Under the pieces are notes generated by a model, which saw only the letters and a list, made by a program, of their open reading frames with translations, had not been told where the DNA came from and made no database searches. Below are positions 54,456-62,205 of a stretch of 64,000 nt of DNA, piece after piece (the first letter of the stretch is position 1; every line of letters starts with the position of its first letter). Made by a program: the position numbers and the translations under genes. Location: contig NZ_JBNPWZ010000009.1 in assembly GCF_050433565.1 (NCBI RefSeq), positions 47,052 to 111,051 of the forward strand. Direction: 5' to 3'. This stretch comes from Ornithinibacillus bavariensis. Lineage in GTDB: Bacteria; Bacillota; Bacilli; Bacillales; Amphibacillaceae.

Positions 54456-55805
54456 ATGGATAAATACTTGCTAAGAAATACTGCAATTGACTTATTACTC
54501 CGTATTGAACAAGACAATGGATATAGCCACTTACTCATTAGTCATGAAATGAAGTCTAAGCATATAGCACCCAAGGATGAGGGATTATTAACCGAAATTG
54601 TATACGGAACTACAGCACGAAAGATAACTTTGGATTATTATATTAATAATTTTATTAGTCAAAAGAAAAAACTGAAGCCATGGGTACATACATTGCTTCG
54701 TATGTCCGTTTATCAAATGATTTATTTGGATAAAGTTCCAGACCATGCAATCATTCATGAAGCAGTTGAAATTGCTAAACAAAGGGGTCATAAAGGAATC
54801 GCATCTTTGGTGAATGCTGTCCTTCGAAGTATTCAACGAAGTGGGGTACCAGATACCAATACAATCACAGATGATGTGAAGCGATTATCGGTGGAAACCA
54901 GCCACCCAGAATGGTTAATCAAACGATGGATGAGTCATTATGGCTATGAAACAACGAGAGAAATGTGTCTAGCAAATCTACACCATAAACCGATTTCAAT
55001 TCGTATCCAACCGATGAAAATAACTAGGGAACAGGCCATAGACATTTTAAGAAAAGAAGGATATGAAGTATCTGAATCTATGTTTTCTCCGCAAGGAATT
55101 ATTATTGAAAAAGGAAACATTCTAAAGTCCTCCCTCTTTAATGAAGGCATAGTTACTATTCAGGATCAAAGCTCGATGCTTGTAGGGGAAATGATTTCTG
55201 TAAAGCCAGGTCAGACGGTATTGGATGCATGTAGTGCTCCAGGTGGAAAGGCAACACATATTGCTGAGAAAATGGAAGACAAAGGCGTCATCTATGCACA
55301 TGACTTACATGAAAAGAAAATCAAGCTCATTCAAAATAAGGCGAAGGAGCTCAATATTACCATTATTAATGCTAAAGCTTGGGATGCTAGAAAATTACAG
55401 GAATGCTATGAACCGAATACATTTGATCGAATTTTAGTGGATGCTCCATGCTCTGGATTGGGAGTCATGAGAGGAAAGCCCGATATAAAATATAACAAAA
55501 AAGAGTCAGATATTGAAAAACTAGCTGAAATACAGCAGCATATCTTAGCTAACGTTTCCCCGTTGTTGAAGATAGGTGGCTTGTTACTATATAGCACATG
55601 TACGGTTGACTCAATGGAAAATGAAGATGTTGTCAATAAATTTTTGAAGTCACACAAGAACTTTGAAATTGATAAACACTTTTTTTCTGAACTACCTAAT
55701 GAGTTACGTCATTCGTTAGGGGTTTCCGAATACGGATTGCAGCTTTTTCCACAAACCTTTCAAACCGATGGATTTTTCTTAACAAGATTGAAGCGTATTA
55801 AATAG
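54456..55805 (+). CDS. rsmB: 16S rRNA (cytosine-967-C5)-methyltransferase
   Basis: A 449-residue protein with an N-terminal NusB-like RNA-binding domain (about 1-130) and a C-terminal SAM-dependent methyltransferase domain. The SAM site is LDACSAPGGKATHIAE, the catalytic motif DAPCSGLGVMRG, and the second Cys is in YSTCTVDSMENED. In B. subtilis rlmN follows; here the next gene is prpC after a promoter-bearing gap. Confidence 0.95.
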   Translation: MDKYLLRNTAIDLLLRIEQDNGYSHLLISHEMKSKHIAPKDEGLLTEIVYGTTARKITLDYYINNFISQKKKLKPWVHTLLRMSVYQMIYLDKVPDHAIIHEAVEIAKQRGHKGIASLVNAVLRSIQRSGVPDTNTITDDVKRLSVETSHPEWLIKRWMSHYGYETTREMCLANLHHKPISIRIQPMKITREQAIDILRKEGYEVSESMFSPQGIIIEKGNILKSSLFNEGIVTIQDQSSMLVGEMISVKPGQTVLDACSAPGGKATHIAEKMEDKGVIYAHDLHEKKIKLIQNKAKELNITIINAKAWDARKLQECYEPNTFDRILVDAPCSGLGVMRGKPDIKYNKKESDIEKLAEIQQHILANVSPLLKIGGLLLYSTCTVDSMENEDVVNKFLKSHKNFEIDKHFFSELPNELRHSLGVSEYGLQLFPQTFQTDGFFLTRLKRIK

Positions 55806-55845
55806 TTATTTTCGTAATAAAAGTTATAGAAAAAAATATTCTTAT

Positions 55846-55873
55846 TTGGCAATTTGTGTAATACTTATATACA
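55846..55873 (+). promoter_or_regulatory. Possible sigma-A promoter of prpC-prkC
   Basis: TTGGCA (55846-55851, five of six) and TATACA (55868-55873, four of six) are 16 bp apart, about 36 bp before the prpC start. Confidence 0.55.
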
Positions 55874-55908
55874 AATATTAGGTGTTGCTAGATTTAAGGG
55901 GTGGAACA

Positions 55909-56670
55909 ATGGAAGGACACTTTTGGACCGACAGAGGTCAGGTCAGAAGTCATAATGAGGATGCAGGTGGAATATACCAAAATAATTTAGGTCAGTATCT
56001 TGCCCTTATTGCTGACGGTATGGGGGGACATCAAGCCGGTGATGTTGCTAGTGGGATGGCTACTACTATACTTGAAAAAAAGTGGTTAGACAGTGAGGGG
56101 ATCTCCTCGCCTGAGGAAGCGGAAGAATGGTTAAAGCATGCCTTACAAGAAGCTAATACTGCCATCTTCCACCATTCCTTAGAGAAGGAAGAATGTCAAG
56201 GTATGGGAACTACTATCGTTGTCGCAATATGTACATCAGAATTTATCACTGTGGCCCATATTGGGGATAGTCGTTGTTACTTATATAATGAATATAGTTT
56301 TAAACAAATAACAGAGGACCATTCTTTAGTCAATGCACTTGTTCAATCCGGACAGATTTCAAAAGATGATGCACTTGTTCATCCACGGAAAAATGTTGTC
56401 CTTAAGGCCCTTGGAACTGGTGAAACCGTAGAACCCGACATCCAAACCATTAGCTGGGAGGCTTGCGATAGAATTTTACTTTGTTCCGATGGCTTAACCG
56501 ACAAGGTACGAGACCAAGAACTAGCAGAATTTATGAAGTCTTCTAATAAGCTAGCTGATGTTGGCACACGACTTGTAAATTTAGCGAACGAGCGTGGTGG
56601 TGAGGATAATGTTTCAATAGTTATTCTACAGCATGATTCCACCGAGGAGGAAGGTGAAACATCATGTTAA
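55909..56670 (+). CDS. prpC: PP2C-type serine/threonine phosphatase PrpC
   Basis: A 253-residue metal-dependent phosphatase. The metal-binding aspartates are in RSHNEDAGG, IADGMGGHQAGDVAS, LLCSDGLTDKV and GGEDNVSIVI, all in family order. It removes phosphates placed by PrkC. ATG 55909 follows AAGGGGTGG and gives the B. subtilis length (254); an upstream TTG-type start has no ribosome binding site. It overlaps prkC by 7 bp. Confidence 0.96.
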   Translation: MEGHFWTDRGQVRSHNEDAGGIYQNNLGQYLALIADGMGGHQAGDVASGMATTILEKKWLDSEGISSPEEAEEWLKHALQEANTAIFHHSLEKEECQGMGTTIVVAICTSEFITVAHIGDSRCYLYNEYSFKQITEDHSLVNALVQSGQISKDDALVHPRKNVVLKALGTGETVEPDIQTISWEACDRILLCSDGLTDKVRDQELAEFMKSSNKLADVGTRLVNLANERGGEDNVSIVILQHDSTEEEGETSC

Positions 56671-58682
56671 AAGGTCACTTACTGGATGAACGTTACCGAA
56701 TAATTGAAAAAATAGGTGGAGGCGGGATGGCAGATGTCTACCTGGCTGATGATACTATTTTAGATCGTAAAGTAGCGATAAAGGTATTACGATTAGAATA
56801 TGCAAATGATGAAGAGTTTATTGCAAGATTTGATCGAGAAGCTCAATCTGCTACAAGTCTTTCCCACCCAAACATTGTTTCGATTTTTGATGTTGGAGAA
56901 GAAGACCAGATCCTTTATATGGTAATGGAATATGTTGACGGAATGACACTTAAGGAATTTATTCAAAAGTATGGTCCACTTGATGTTACTGAGGCTATTA
57001 ATATCATGAAACAAATTACTGCTGCGATTACCCATGCCCATGAAAATGGTATTGTTCATCGTGACATAAAGCCGCAAAATATTTTAATTGATACATATGG
57101 TCATATAAAGGTAACGGATTTTGGTATTGCTATAGCATTAAGTGCTACATCTCTTACACAAACAAATTCAATATTAGGCTCTGTACATTACTTGTCCCCT
57201 GAACAGGCAAGGGGAGGGCTGGCAACTAAAAAGTCAGATATATATTCTTTAGGAATTGTATTATTTGAAATGCTAACCGGCAGATTACCATTTTCTGGAC
57301 AATCGCCTGTCTCTATTGCTTTAAAACATTTACAAAGTGAAACACCATCAGTACGTAATTATAGTCCAGATGTTCCACAGAGTGTGGAAAATATAGTATT
57401 AAAGGCCACCGCAAAGGATCCTTTCCATCGGTATAATACAGTTTATGATATGGAAGAAAGTTTAGAAGTAGCTCTTTTACCTGAAAATTTAAATGAACCT
57501 AAATATGTTCCTCCAGAGGAAGTAGGAGAGGAAACAAAAGCAATCCCAATAATAACTGAGAGTAATTTAGCTAATCTTCACCAAGACACGATTGTTCATC
57601 AAACAAATGGTGAGACGAAAAAAGTTACACCTGGACAGGCTCCAGATGGGGGCATTAAAAAGAAAATTAAAAAGAAAAAGAAACGAAATAAAAAATGGCT
57701 TATTATTTCCATTGTATTGTTTGCCTTATTAGCCATTCTATTGGTGACTGCTCTTGTAATTTCTGCTACAAAGCCTAAGGATGTAAAAATTCCTGATGTA
57801 ATAGGCTGGGAGTTTAGTGAAGCAGAGGAAGAATTAGAATTAAATAAATTAAAGGTAGCGAAAGAAGAGGTTATTTCGAATGATGTGGAGGAAGGGTTAG
57901 TTGTAAGAACCGACCCAAGGCCAGGTAGAACCGTTAAAGAGGATTCCACAATTACTGTTTTTGTAAGTAAAGGAAAAGAAAAAATAGAATTTGGTAATTA
58001 TGTTGGACAACAAATTGAAGACGTAAAGAGAATTCTTGATGCGAAAAAGTATAAGGCCGTCATTGTATATGAAGAATTTTCTGATCGTCCTGTAGGAGAA
58101 ATTTTAAAGCAGATTGAGCCTGAGCCAGGGGAAGAGGTAATCCCTGAAGAAACATCGGTGATCTTCGAAGTGAGTAAAGGAAAAGAGCCAATTAAGTTAA
58201 ATAATTTAGAAGGATTAACTGAGGCTGAAGCTCGTGAATATCTCGAGTCTAATGGTCTTACAGTAAGTGTGAAAAAGGAAAATTCCGAATCAGTTCCTAT
58301 GGGCCACGTTATTAGACAAGATCCTAATGCAAATTCAGAGGTAAATGAGGGAGACACTGTAGTTGTTTATATCTCAATAGGACCTAAGGAACTACCCCCT
58401 AGGTCTCATACGGTACAGCTATTTATAAAATATACCGGAGATGACAATAACAATGAAGAAGATCACGAAAATAAACAACCAAGTCCACAAAAGGTAAGAA
58501 TATATATAGAAGATATGGTACACAAGGATATTGCTGTCGTTTATGAAGAATTTACAATTACTGATGATGTGCAGCGAACAATTGATTTAAAGGTAGCTCC
58601 TAAAAGTACAGCAAGGTACCGTGTCTTACGAGACGATGAAGTAATTTATGACGAAACGATTCCATATGAAGAAGGTGAATAA
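56664..58682 (+). CDS. prkC: Serine/threonine protein kinase PrkC with PASTA repeats
   Basis: A 672-residue membrane kinase. The kinase domain (about 10-270) has GGGGMADVY, catalytic Lys40, HRDIKPQN with Asp134, and DFG at 152-154. A basic juxtamembrane stretch (about 328-343) precedes one membrane helix (about 344-367). Three extracellular PASTA repeats (about 372-575) bind muropeptides, followed by a further C-terminal domain. It controls spore germination and wall metabolism in B. subtilis. It is slightly longer than the 648-residue homologue. Confidence 0.96.
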   Translation: MLKGHLLDERYRIIEKIGGGGMADVYLADDTILDRKVAIKVLRLEYANDEEFIARFDREAQSATSLSHPNIVSIFDVGEEDQILYMVMEYVDGMTLKEFIQKYGPLDVTEAINIMKQITAAITHAHENGIVHRDIKPQNILIDTYGHIKVTDFGIAIALSATSLTQTNSILGSVHYLSPEQARGGLATKKSDIYSLGIVLFEMLTGRLPFSGQSPVSIALKHLQSETPSVRNYSPDVPQSVENIVLKATAKDPFHRYNTVYDMEESLEVALLPENLNEPKYVPPEEVGEETKAIPIITESNLANLHQDTIVHQTNGETKKVTPGQAPDGGIKKKIKKKKKRNKKWLIISIVLFALLAILLVTALVISATKPKDVKIPDVIGWEFSEAEEELELNKLKVAKEEVISNDVEEGLVVRTDPRPGRTVKEDSTITVFVSKGKEKIEFGNYVGQQIEDVKRILDAKKYKAVIVYEEFSDRPVGEILKQIEPEPGEEVIPEETSVIFEVSKGKEPIKLNNLEGLTEAEAREYLESNGLTVSVKKENSESVPMGHVIRQDPNANSEVNEGDTVVVYISIGPKELPPRSHTVQLFIKYTGDDNNNEEDHENKQPSPQKVRIYIEDMVHKDIAVVYEEFTITDDVQRTIDLKVAPKSTARYRVLRDDEVIYDETIPYEEGE

Positions 58683-59564
58683 ATGCCAGAAGGCAGAATA
58701 ATTAAAGCTTTAAGTGGATTCTATTACGTACAATCAGATGAAGGAATTTTTCAGTGCAAAGGTAGAGGAGTATTCAGAAAGAAGAATATAACACCACTTG
58801 TTGGAGATTTTGTCTCATTCGATATTCGAGAGGAAAGTGAAGGGTATATTACAGAAATAGAGCCTAGGACGAATGAATTAATTCGTCCCCCTATTTCGAA
58901 TATCACACAGGCATTTATTGTTAGTTCTGCAGTAATGCCAGATTTTAGTACAACTCTACTTGATCGATTCCTTGTCCATATAGAAGCAAAAGGAATAAAA
59001 CCAATTATTTTCATTACTAAAATAGACTTATTGACAGAAAAACAGTTGAAAATGATAGAAGCGTACAAAAAGGATTACGAAAACATCGGATACCAGGTTG
59101 AGTTGTTCTCATCAAAGGAACCACAAACAGTTGAAAATGTAACGAAATATTTATCCAATCATGTTACTGTAATAGCAGGTCAATCTGGTGTTGGTAAATC
59201 TTCTTTAATAAATTCACTTCGTCCGGATTTATTATTACAAACTGCAGATATTTCTAAAAGCTTAGGACGTGGAAAACATACGACAAGACATGTTGAATTA
59301 ATTGAGATCTATCGAGGGTTAGTTGCAGACACTCCTGGATTCAGTGCTTTAGATTTTGAACATATAGAGGCTATCGAATTGTCCGATTGTTTTCCTGAAA
59401 TTAGAGAGCTTCATGACCAGTGTAAATTTAGAGGATGTCTGCACGCAAAGGAACCGAAATGTGCAGTAAAAGCTGCAGTAGAAGAACATAGAATTCCAAG
59501 CTATCGCTATGAGCATTACATTAGTTTTTTGGAAGAAATACATTCAAGAAAGCCGAGGTATTAA
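58683..59564 (+). CDS. rsgA: Small ribosomal subunit biogenesis GTPase RsgA
   Basis: A 293-residue circularly permuted GTPase: an OB fold (about 1-65), then G4 (TKID), G1 (AGQSGVGKSSLIN) and G3 (DTPGF) in permuted order, and a zinc knuckle (CKFRGCLHAKEPKC). It acts late in 30S maturation. Its ATG directly abuts the prkC stop codon. Equivalent to B. subtilis yloQ. Confidence 0.96.
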   Translation: MPEGRIIKALSGFYYVQSDEGIFQCKGRGVFRKKNITPLVGDFVSFDIREESEGYITEIEPRTNELIRPPISNITQAFIVSSAVMPDFSTTLLDRFLVHIEAKGIKPIIFITKIDLLTEKQLKMIEAYKKDYENIGYQVELFSSKEPQTVENVTKYLSNHVTVIAGQSGVGKSSLINSLRPDLLLQTADISKSLGRGKHTTRHVELIEIYRGLVADTPGFSALDFEHIEAIELSDCFPEIRELHDQCKFRGCLHAKEPKCAVKAAVEEHRIPSYRYEHYISFLEEIHSRKPRY

Positions 59565-59565
59565 C

Positions 59566-60222
59566 ATGGTAAAAATAGCACCTTCAATCTTATCAGCAAA
59601 CTTCGCTAAGCTTGGCGATGAAATAATAGACGTAGATAAAGGAGGAGCAGACTACATACATGTAGATGTAATGGATGGAAATTTTGTACCGAATATTACC
59701 ATTGGACCATTAATTGTGGAAGCTATTAAACCAATAACAAGTCTTCCACTTGATGTTCATTTAATGATTGATAATCCAGATTTATATATTCCAGTATTCG
59801 CAAATGCTGGTGCATCCATTATTACTGTTCATCAAGAAGCAACGGTGCACTTACACCGGACGATTCAGTTAATAAAAAGTAACGGAGTAAAAGCGGGAGT
59901 TGCACTAAATCCAGGAACACCAGTTGAAATGATTAAGGATGTATTAGGTGAAATAGATCTAGTTCTTATCATGACAGTAAATCCTGGCTTTGGTGGACAA
60001 TCCTTTATACCATTTACAATTGATAAAATTAAGCAAATTGCCGAGTGGCGGGATCAATATGGCTTTGATTTTGAAATCGAAGTAGATGGTGGTGTTAATA
60101 CGACTACTGCTAAGAGCTGTGCACAAGCTGGAGCAGATGTATTAGTAGCAGGTAGTGCAGTCTATAATCAAAATGATAGAGAACAAGCAATCCTACAGAT
60201 TCGCCAAGCTGTAGAAAAGTAG
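59566..60222 (+). CDS. rpe: Ribulose-phosphate 3-epimerase
   Basis: A 218-residue TIM-barrel enzyme interconverting ribulose 5-phosphate and xylulose 5-phosphate in the pentose phosphate pathway. Metal and catalytic residues lie in IAPSILSANFAKL, IHVDVMDGNFVPN, DVHLMI, MTVNPGFGGQ and EVDGGVN. ATG 59566 starts one base after the rsgA stop; a longer reading would run into rsgA and lacks family sequence. Confidence 0.97.
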   Translation: MVKIAPSILSANFAKLGDEIIDVDKGGADYIHVDVMDGNFVPNITIGPLIVEAIKPITSLPLDVHLMIDNPDLYIPVFANAGASIITVHQEATVHLHRTIQLIKSNGVKAGVALNPGTPVEMIKDVLGEIDLVLIMTVNPGFGGQSFIPFTIDKIKQIAEWRDQYGFDFEIEVDGGVNTTTAKSCAQAGADVLVAGSAVYNQNDREQAILQIRQAVEK

Positions 60223-60232
60223 GGAAAAGTGT

Positions 60233-60877
60233 ATGAATACGGTAGCAATCGTTGGAAATGGACCTCTTGAAAATATACCTGACTTAGCTCTCTATCGGGA
60301 TGCGGTTAATATATGGATAGGTGCTGACAGAGGTGCATTAACTATTTTGGAGCATAAGCTTCAACTCGATTATGCACATGGAGACTTTGACTCTGTTTCT
60401 GATATAGATAAAGAACGGATAAAAAACAGTGCGAACTATTTTCAAGAATATCCTATCGAAAAGGATAAGACGGATCTAGAGATTGCACTTGAACATGCTT
60501 TATCCCTTCAGCCAGATAGAATCTATATTTTTGGGGCGACAGGTGGTCGTCTAGATCATATGCTAATTAATGTGCAATTACTAAACATTGTTGTGAAACA
60601 ACAGATTAACGCTATTATTATTGATAAACAAAACAAAATCGAATGGACATGTCCCGGAACTTATACAATCGAAAAAGACGAAGAATATGAAATGATTTCG
60701 TTTCTTTCGATGACAGAGGAAGTTCGAGGATTGACCCTGACAGGGTTTTACTATCCATTAACAAATCATACTATTAAAATGGGCTCAACTCTTTCCATAT
60801 CTAATCACTTGATTTCAAATTATGGTACTTTTTCGTACGATAAAGGCATAGTATTAGTTGTAAGGAGTCGTGGTTAA
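60233..60877 (+). CDS. thiN: Thiamine pyrophosphokinase
   Basis: A 214-residue enzyme transferring pyrophosphate from ATP to thiamine. The N-terminal domain has WIGADRGAL, AHGDFDSV and KDKTDLEIAL, and the middle has FGATGGRLDHMLINVQLL; the C-terminal beta domain binds thiamine. Equivalent to B. subtilis yloS/thiN. spoVM starts 48 bp downstream. Confidence 0.94.
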   Translation: MNTVAIVGNGPLENIPDLALYRDAVNIWIGADRGALTILEHKLQLDYAHGDFDSVSDIDKERIKNSANYFQEYPIEKDKTDLEIALEHALSLQPDRIYIFGATGGRLDHMLINVQLLNIVVKQQINAIIIDKQNKIEWTCPGTYTIEKDEEYEMISFLSMTEEVRGLTLTGFYYPLTNHTIKMGSTLSISNHLISNYGTFSYDKGIVLVVRSRG

Positions 60878-60924
60878 AAATACGACTCATGGTAAGCGTG
60901 TTGGATATGGAGGAGGGCGAACTC

Positions 60925-61008
60925 ATGAAATTTTATACAATTAAGCTCCCTAGAGTAGTCGGAGGATTTGTACGTGTAGTAATTGGAATTTTTAAAAGAG
61001 AGAAGTAA
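60925..61008 (+). CDS. spoVM: Stage V sporulation protein M (spore coat anchor peptide)
   Basis: A 27-residue amphipathic peptide beginning MKFYTIKLPRVVGG. It keeps Pro9 and the Gly pair, after which comes a basic-hydrophobic helix ending FKREK. SpoVM inserts shallowly into the curved outer forespore membrane and recruits SpoIVA for coat assembly. It is one residue longer than the 26-residue B. subtilis peptide. AGGAGGGCG lies before the ATG. A terminator follows. Confidence 0.95.
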   Translation: MKFYTIKLPRVVGGFVRVVIGIFKREK

Positions 61009-61016
61009 TCAACCCT

Positions 61017-61052
61017 TTGCTTTTGTCGTTATTAGGCAGAAGCAATTTTTTT
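61017..61052 (+). terminator. Intrinsic terminator after spoVM
   Basis: TTGCTTTTG (61017-61025) pairs with CAGAAGCAA (61036-61044) with one wobble, then a T run. Confidence 0.85.
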
Positions 61053-61111
61053 GGAAAAAGTACAGGCATAAAAATTTTATACGAAGTACACGGATCCGAT
61101 GTTACTCTAAA

Positions 61112-61264
61112 CTAAAAAATAAGGATTAGGAGCGCGGTAGCTTGGTAAAACCTTGCATTGTTTTCTTCGTCTGTTGGGTCTTTTCCTTCTAGAGCTAACA
61201 TTCTTGGGATATTAGCCTTTTTACCAATCACAGTCCGAAAAATATTGTAGTTTCTCCTCTTGAG
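61112..61264 (-). pseudogene. Possible decayed coding fragment
   Basis: A 50-codon open frame on the minus strand containing MLALEGKDPTDEENNARFYQ and ending ATALLILIF, closed by TAG at 61112-61114. The only ATG (61199-61201) would give 29 residues and has no good ribosome binding site. The mixed charged and hydrophobic composition looks protein-like, so it may be the remnant of a gene. No family is recognised; it could be chance. Confidence 0.3.
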
Positions 61265-61288
61265 CTATTAAAATAGTGAATAAACGAA

Positions 61289-61317
61289 AAAAGCACCCGG
61301 TTTAAAAGGGTGCTTTT
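61289..61317 (-). terminator. Intrinsic terminator of rpmB
   Basis: AAAAGCACCC (61289-61298) and GGGTGCTTTT (61308-61317) form a perfect 10-bp stem. On the minus strand it is followed by T, 26 bp after the rpmB stop. Confidence 0.9.
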
Positions 61318-61342
61318 GGCTAATAACTAATGTAACAGTATA

Positions 61343-61531
61343 TTATACGCGTTCTACTTTACCTGATTTAAGAGCGCGTGCAGATACATAAACACGTTTA
61401 GGTTTTCCATCTACCATAATACGAACTTTTTGCACATTAGCTTTCCATTTACGCTTGTTGGAATTCATAGCGTGAGAGCGTTGGTTTCCACTGCTAGTTT
61501 TACGACCAGTTACAACACATTTTCTTGCCAT
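61343..61531 (-). CDS. rpmB: 50S ribosomal protein L28
   Basis: A 62-residue basic protein, near-identical in pattern to Bacillus L28: start MARKCVVTGRKTSSGNQRSH, end VYVSARALKSGKVERV. It binds 23S rRNA in the large subunit. Only one N-terminal Cys is present, so it is the form without a zinc ribbon. AGGAGGGA precedes the ATG at 61531. It is transcribed against its neighbours, as in B. subtilis. Confidence 0.97.
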   Translation of the reverse strand: MARKCVVTGRKTSSGNQRSHAMNSNKRKWKANVQKVRIMVDGKPKRVYVSARALKSGKVERV

Positions 61532-61661
61532 GGTAATCCCTCCTACTCTAACAAATGTCTTTGAATACTTATACAATTTACCACAAGTAAGAGATTATTG
61601 CAATAAGTATATAAAGAAATATCACTTGACAGAATTAATGGAATCGTTCATTGTAATAAGA

Positions 61662-61677
61662 GGCGAAAACGTTCGCC
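61662..61677 (+). promoter_or_regulatory. Small GC-rich palindrome between rpmB and yloU
   Basis: GGCGAA (61662-61667) and TTCGCC (61672-61677) are inverted around AACG, in the divergent interval of rpmB and yloU. It resembles an operator half-site pair, but no known consensus fits well: the LexA pattern GAAC-N4-GTTC is not met. Confidence 0.35.
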
Positions 61678-61810
61678 CTATCCATTTCTTGCTAAATTTT
61701 ATAGCCATAATTAGGAAAGTATATAAAGAGATTCAACGACCGTAAAGTGCAAAAATGTATCGCTTGTAGTAAAATATCCTTAAGATCAAGGAACCTAAAG
61801 GAGGATAATT

Positions 61811-62173
61811 ATGTCCATTGAGTTGAATACAAAAGACGGTCATGTAACCATTACAAATGACGTAATTGCAACGATAGCTGGAGGAACCGCAGTCGAGTGC
61901 TATGGTATTGTCGGAATGGCTTCTAAAAGCCAAATTAAGGACGGTATAGCGGAAATACTGCGAAAAGAAAACTATTCACGAGGAATTGTGGTTAGACAGG
62001 AAGATAACGCACTACATATTGATATGTATATCATCGTTAGCTATGGAACGAAAATATCTGAGGTTGCGCATAATGTTCAGTCACAGGTTAAATATACATT
62101 GAGTAAAACACTTGGACTAGAAATCGATTCTGTCAATATTTACATACAAGGAGTACGTGTAGCAAAAGACTAA
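61811..62173 (+). CDS. yloU: Asp23/Gls24-family envelope stress protein YloU
   Basis: A 120-residue Asp23/Gls24 protein with the family core IATIAGGTAVECYGIVGMAS and the C-terminal DSVNIYIQGVRV. In staphylococci Asp23 is membrane associated and linked to envelope homeostasis. The gene nearly always precedes yloV, which starts 33 bp on. AAAGGAGG lies upstream of the ATG. Confidence 0.93.
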   Translation: MSIELNTKDGHVTITNDVIATIAGGTAVECYGIVGMASKSQIKDGIAEILRKENYSRGIVVRQEDNALHIDMYIIVSYGTKISEVAHNVQSQVKYTLSKTLGLEIDSVNIYIQGVRVAKD

Positions 62174-62205
62174 TTTTGCTCACCGGTTTAAAGGGAGGAA
62201 CTATT

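Larger units (their letters stand above)
61053..61342. other. Interval between spoVM and rpmB with a possible gene remnant
   Basis: Flanked by the spoVM terminator and the rpmB terminator (61289-61317). The only protein-like content is a minus-strand frame at 61112-61264, listed separately. No promoter or RNA gene is recognised. Confidence 0.5.

Noticed and set aside
61662..61677. LexA operator
   Set aside because: The palindrome lacks the GAAC-N4-GTTC arrangement required, and neither neighbour is an SOS gene.
61530..61745. 71-codon frame between rpmB and yloU
   Set aside because: It starts at the rpmB ribosome binding site on the opposite strand and spans the divergent regulatory region; no recognisable protein features.
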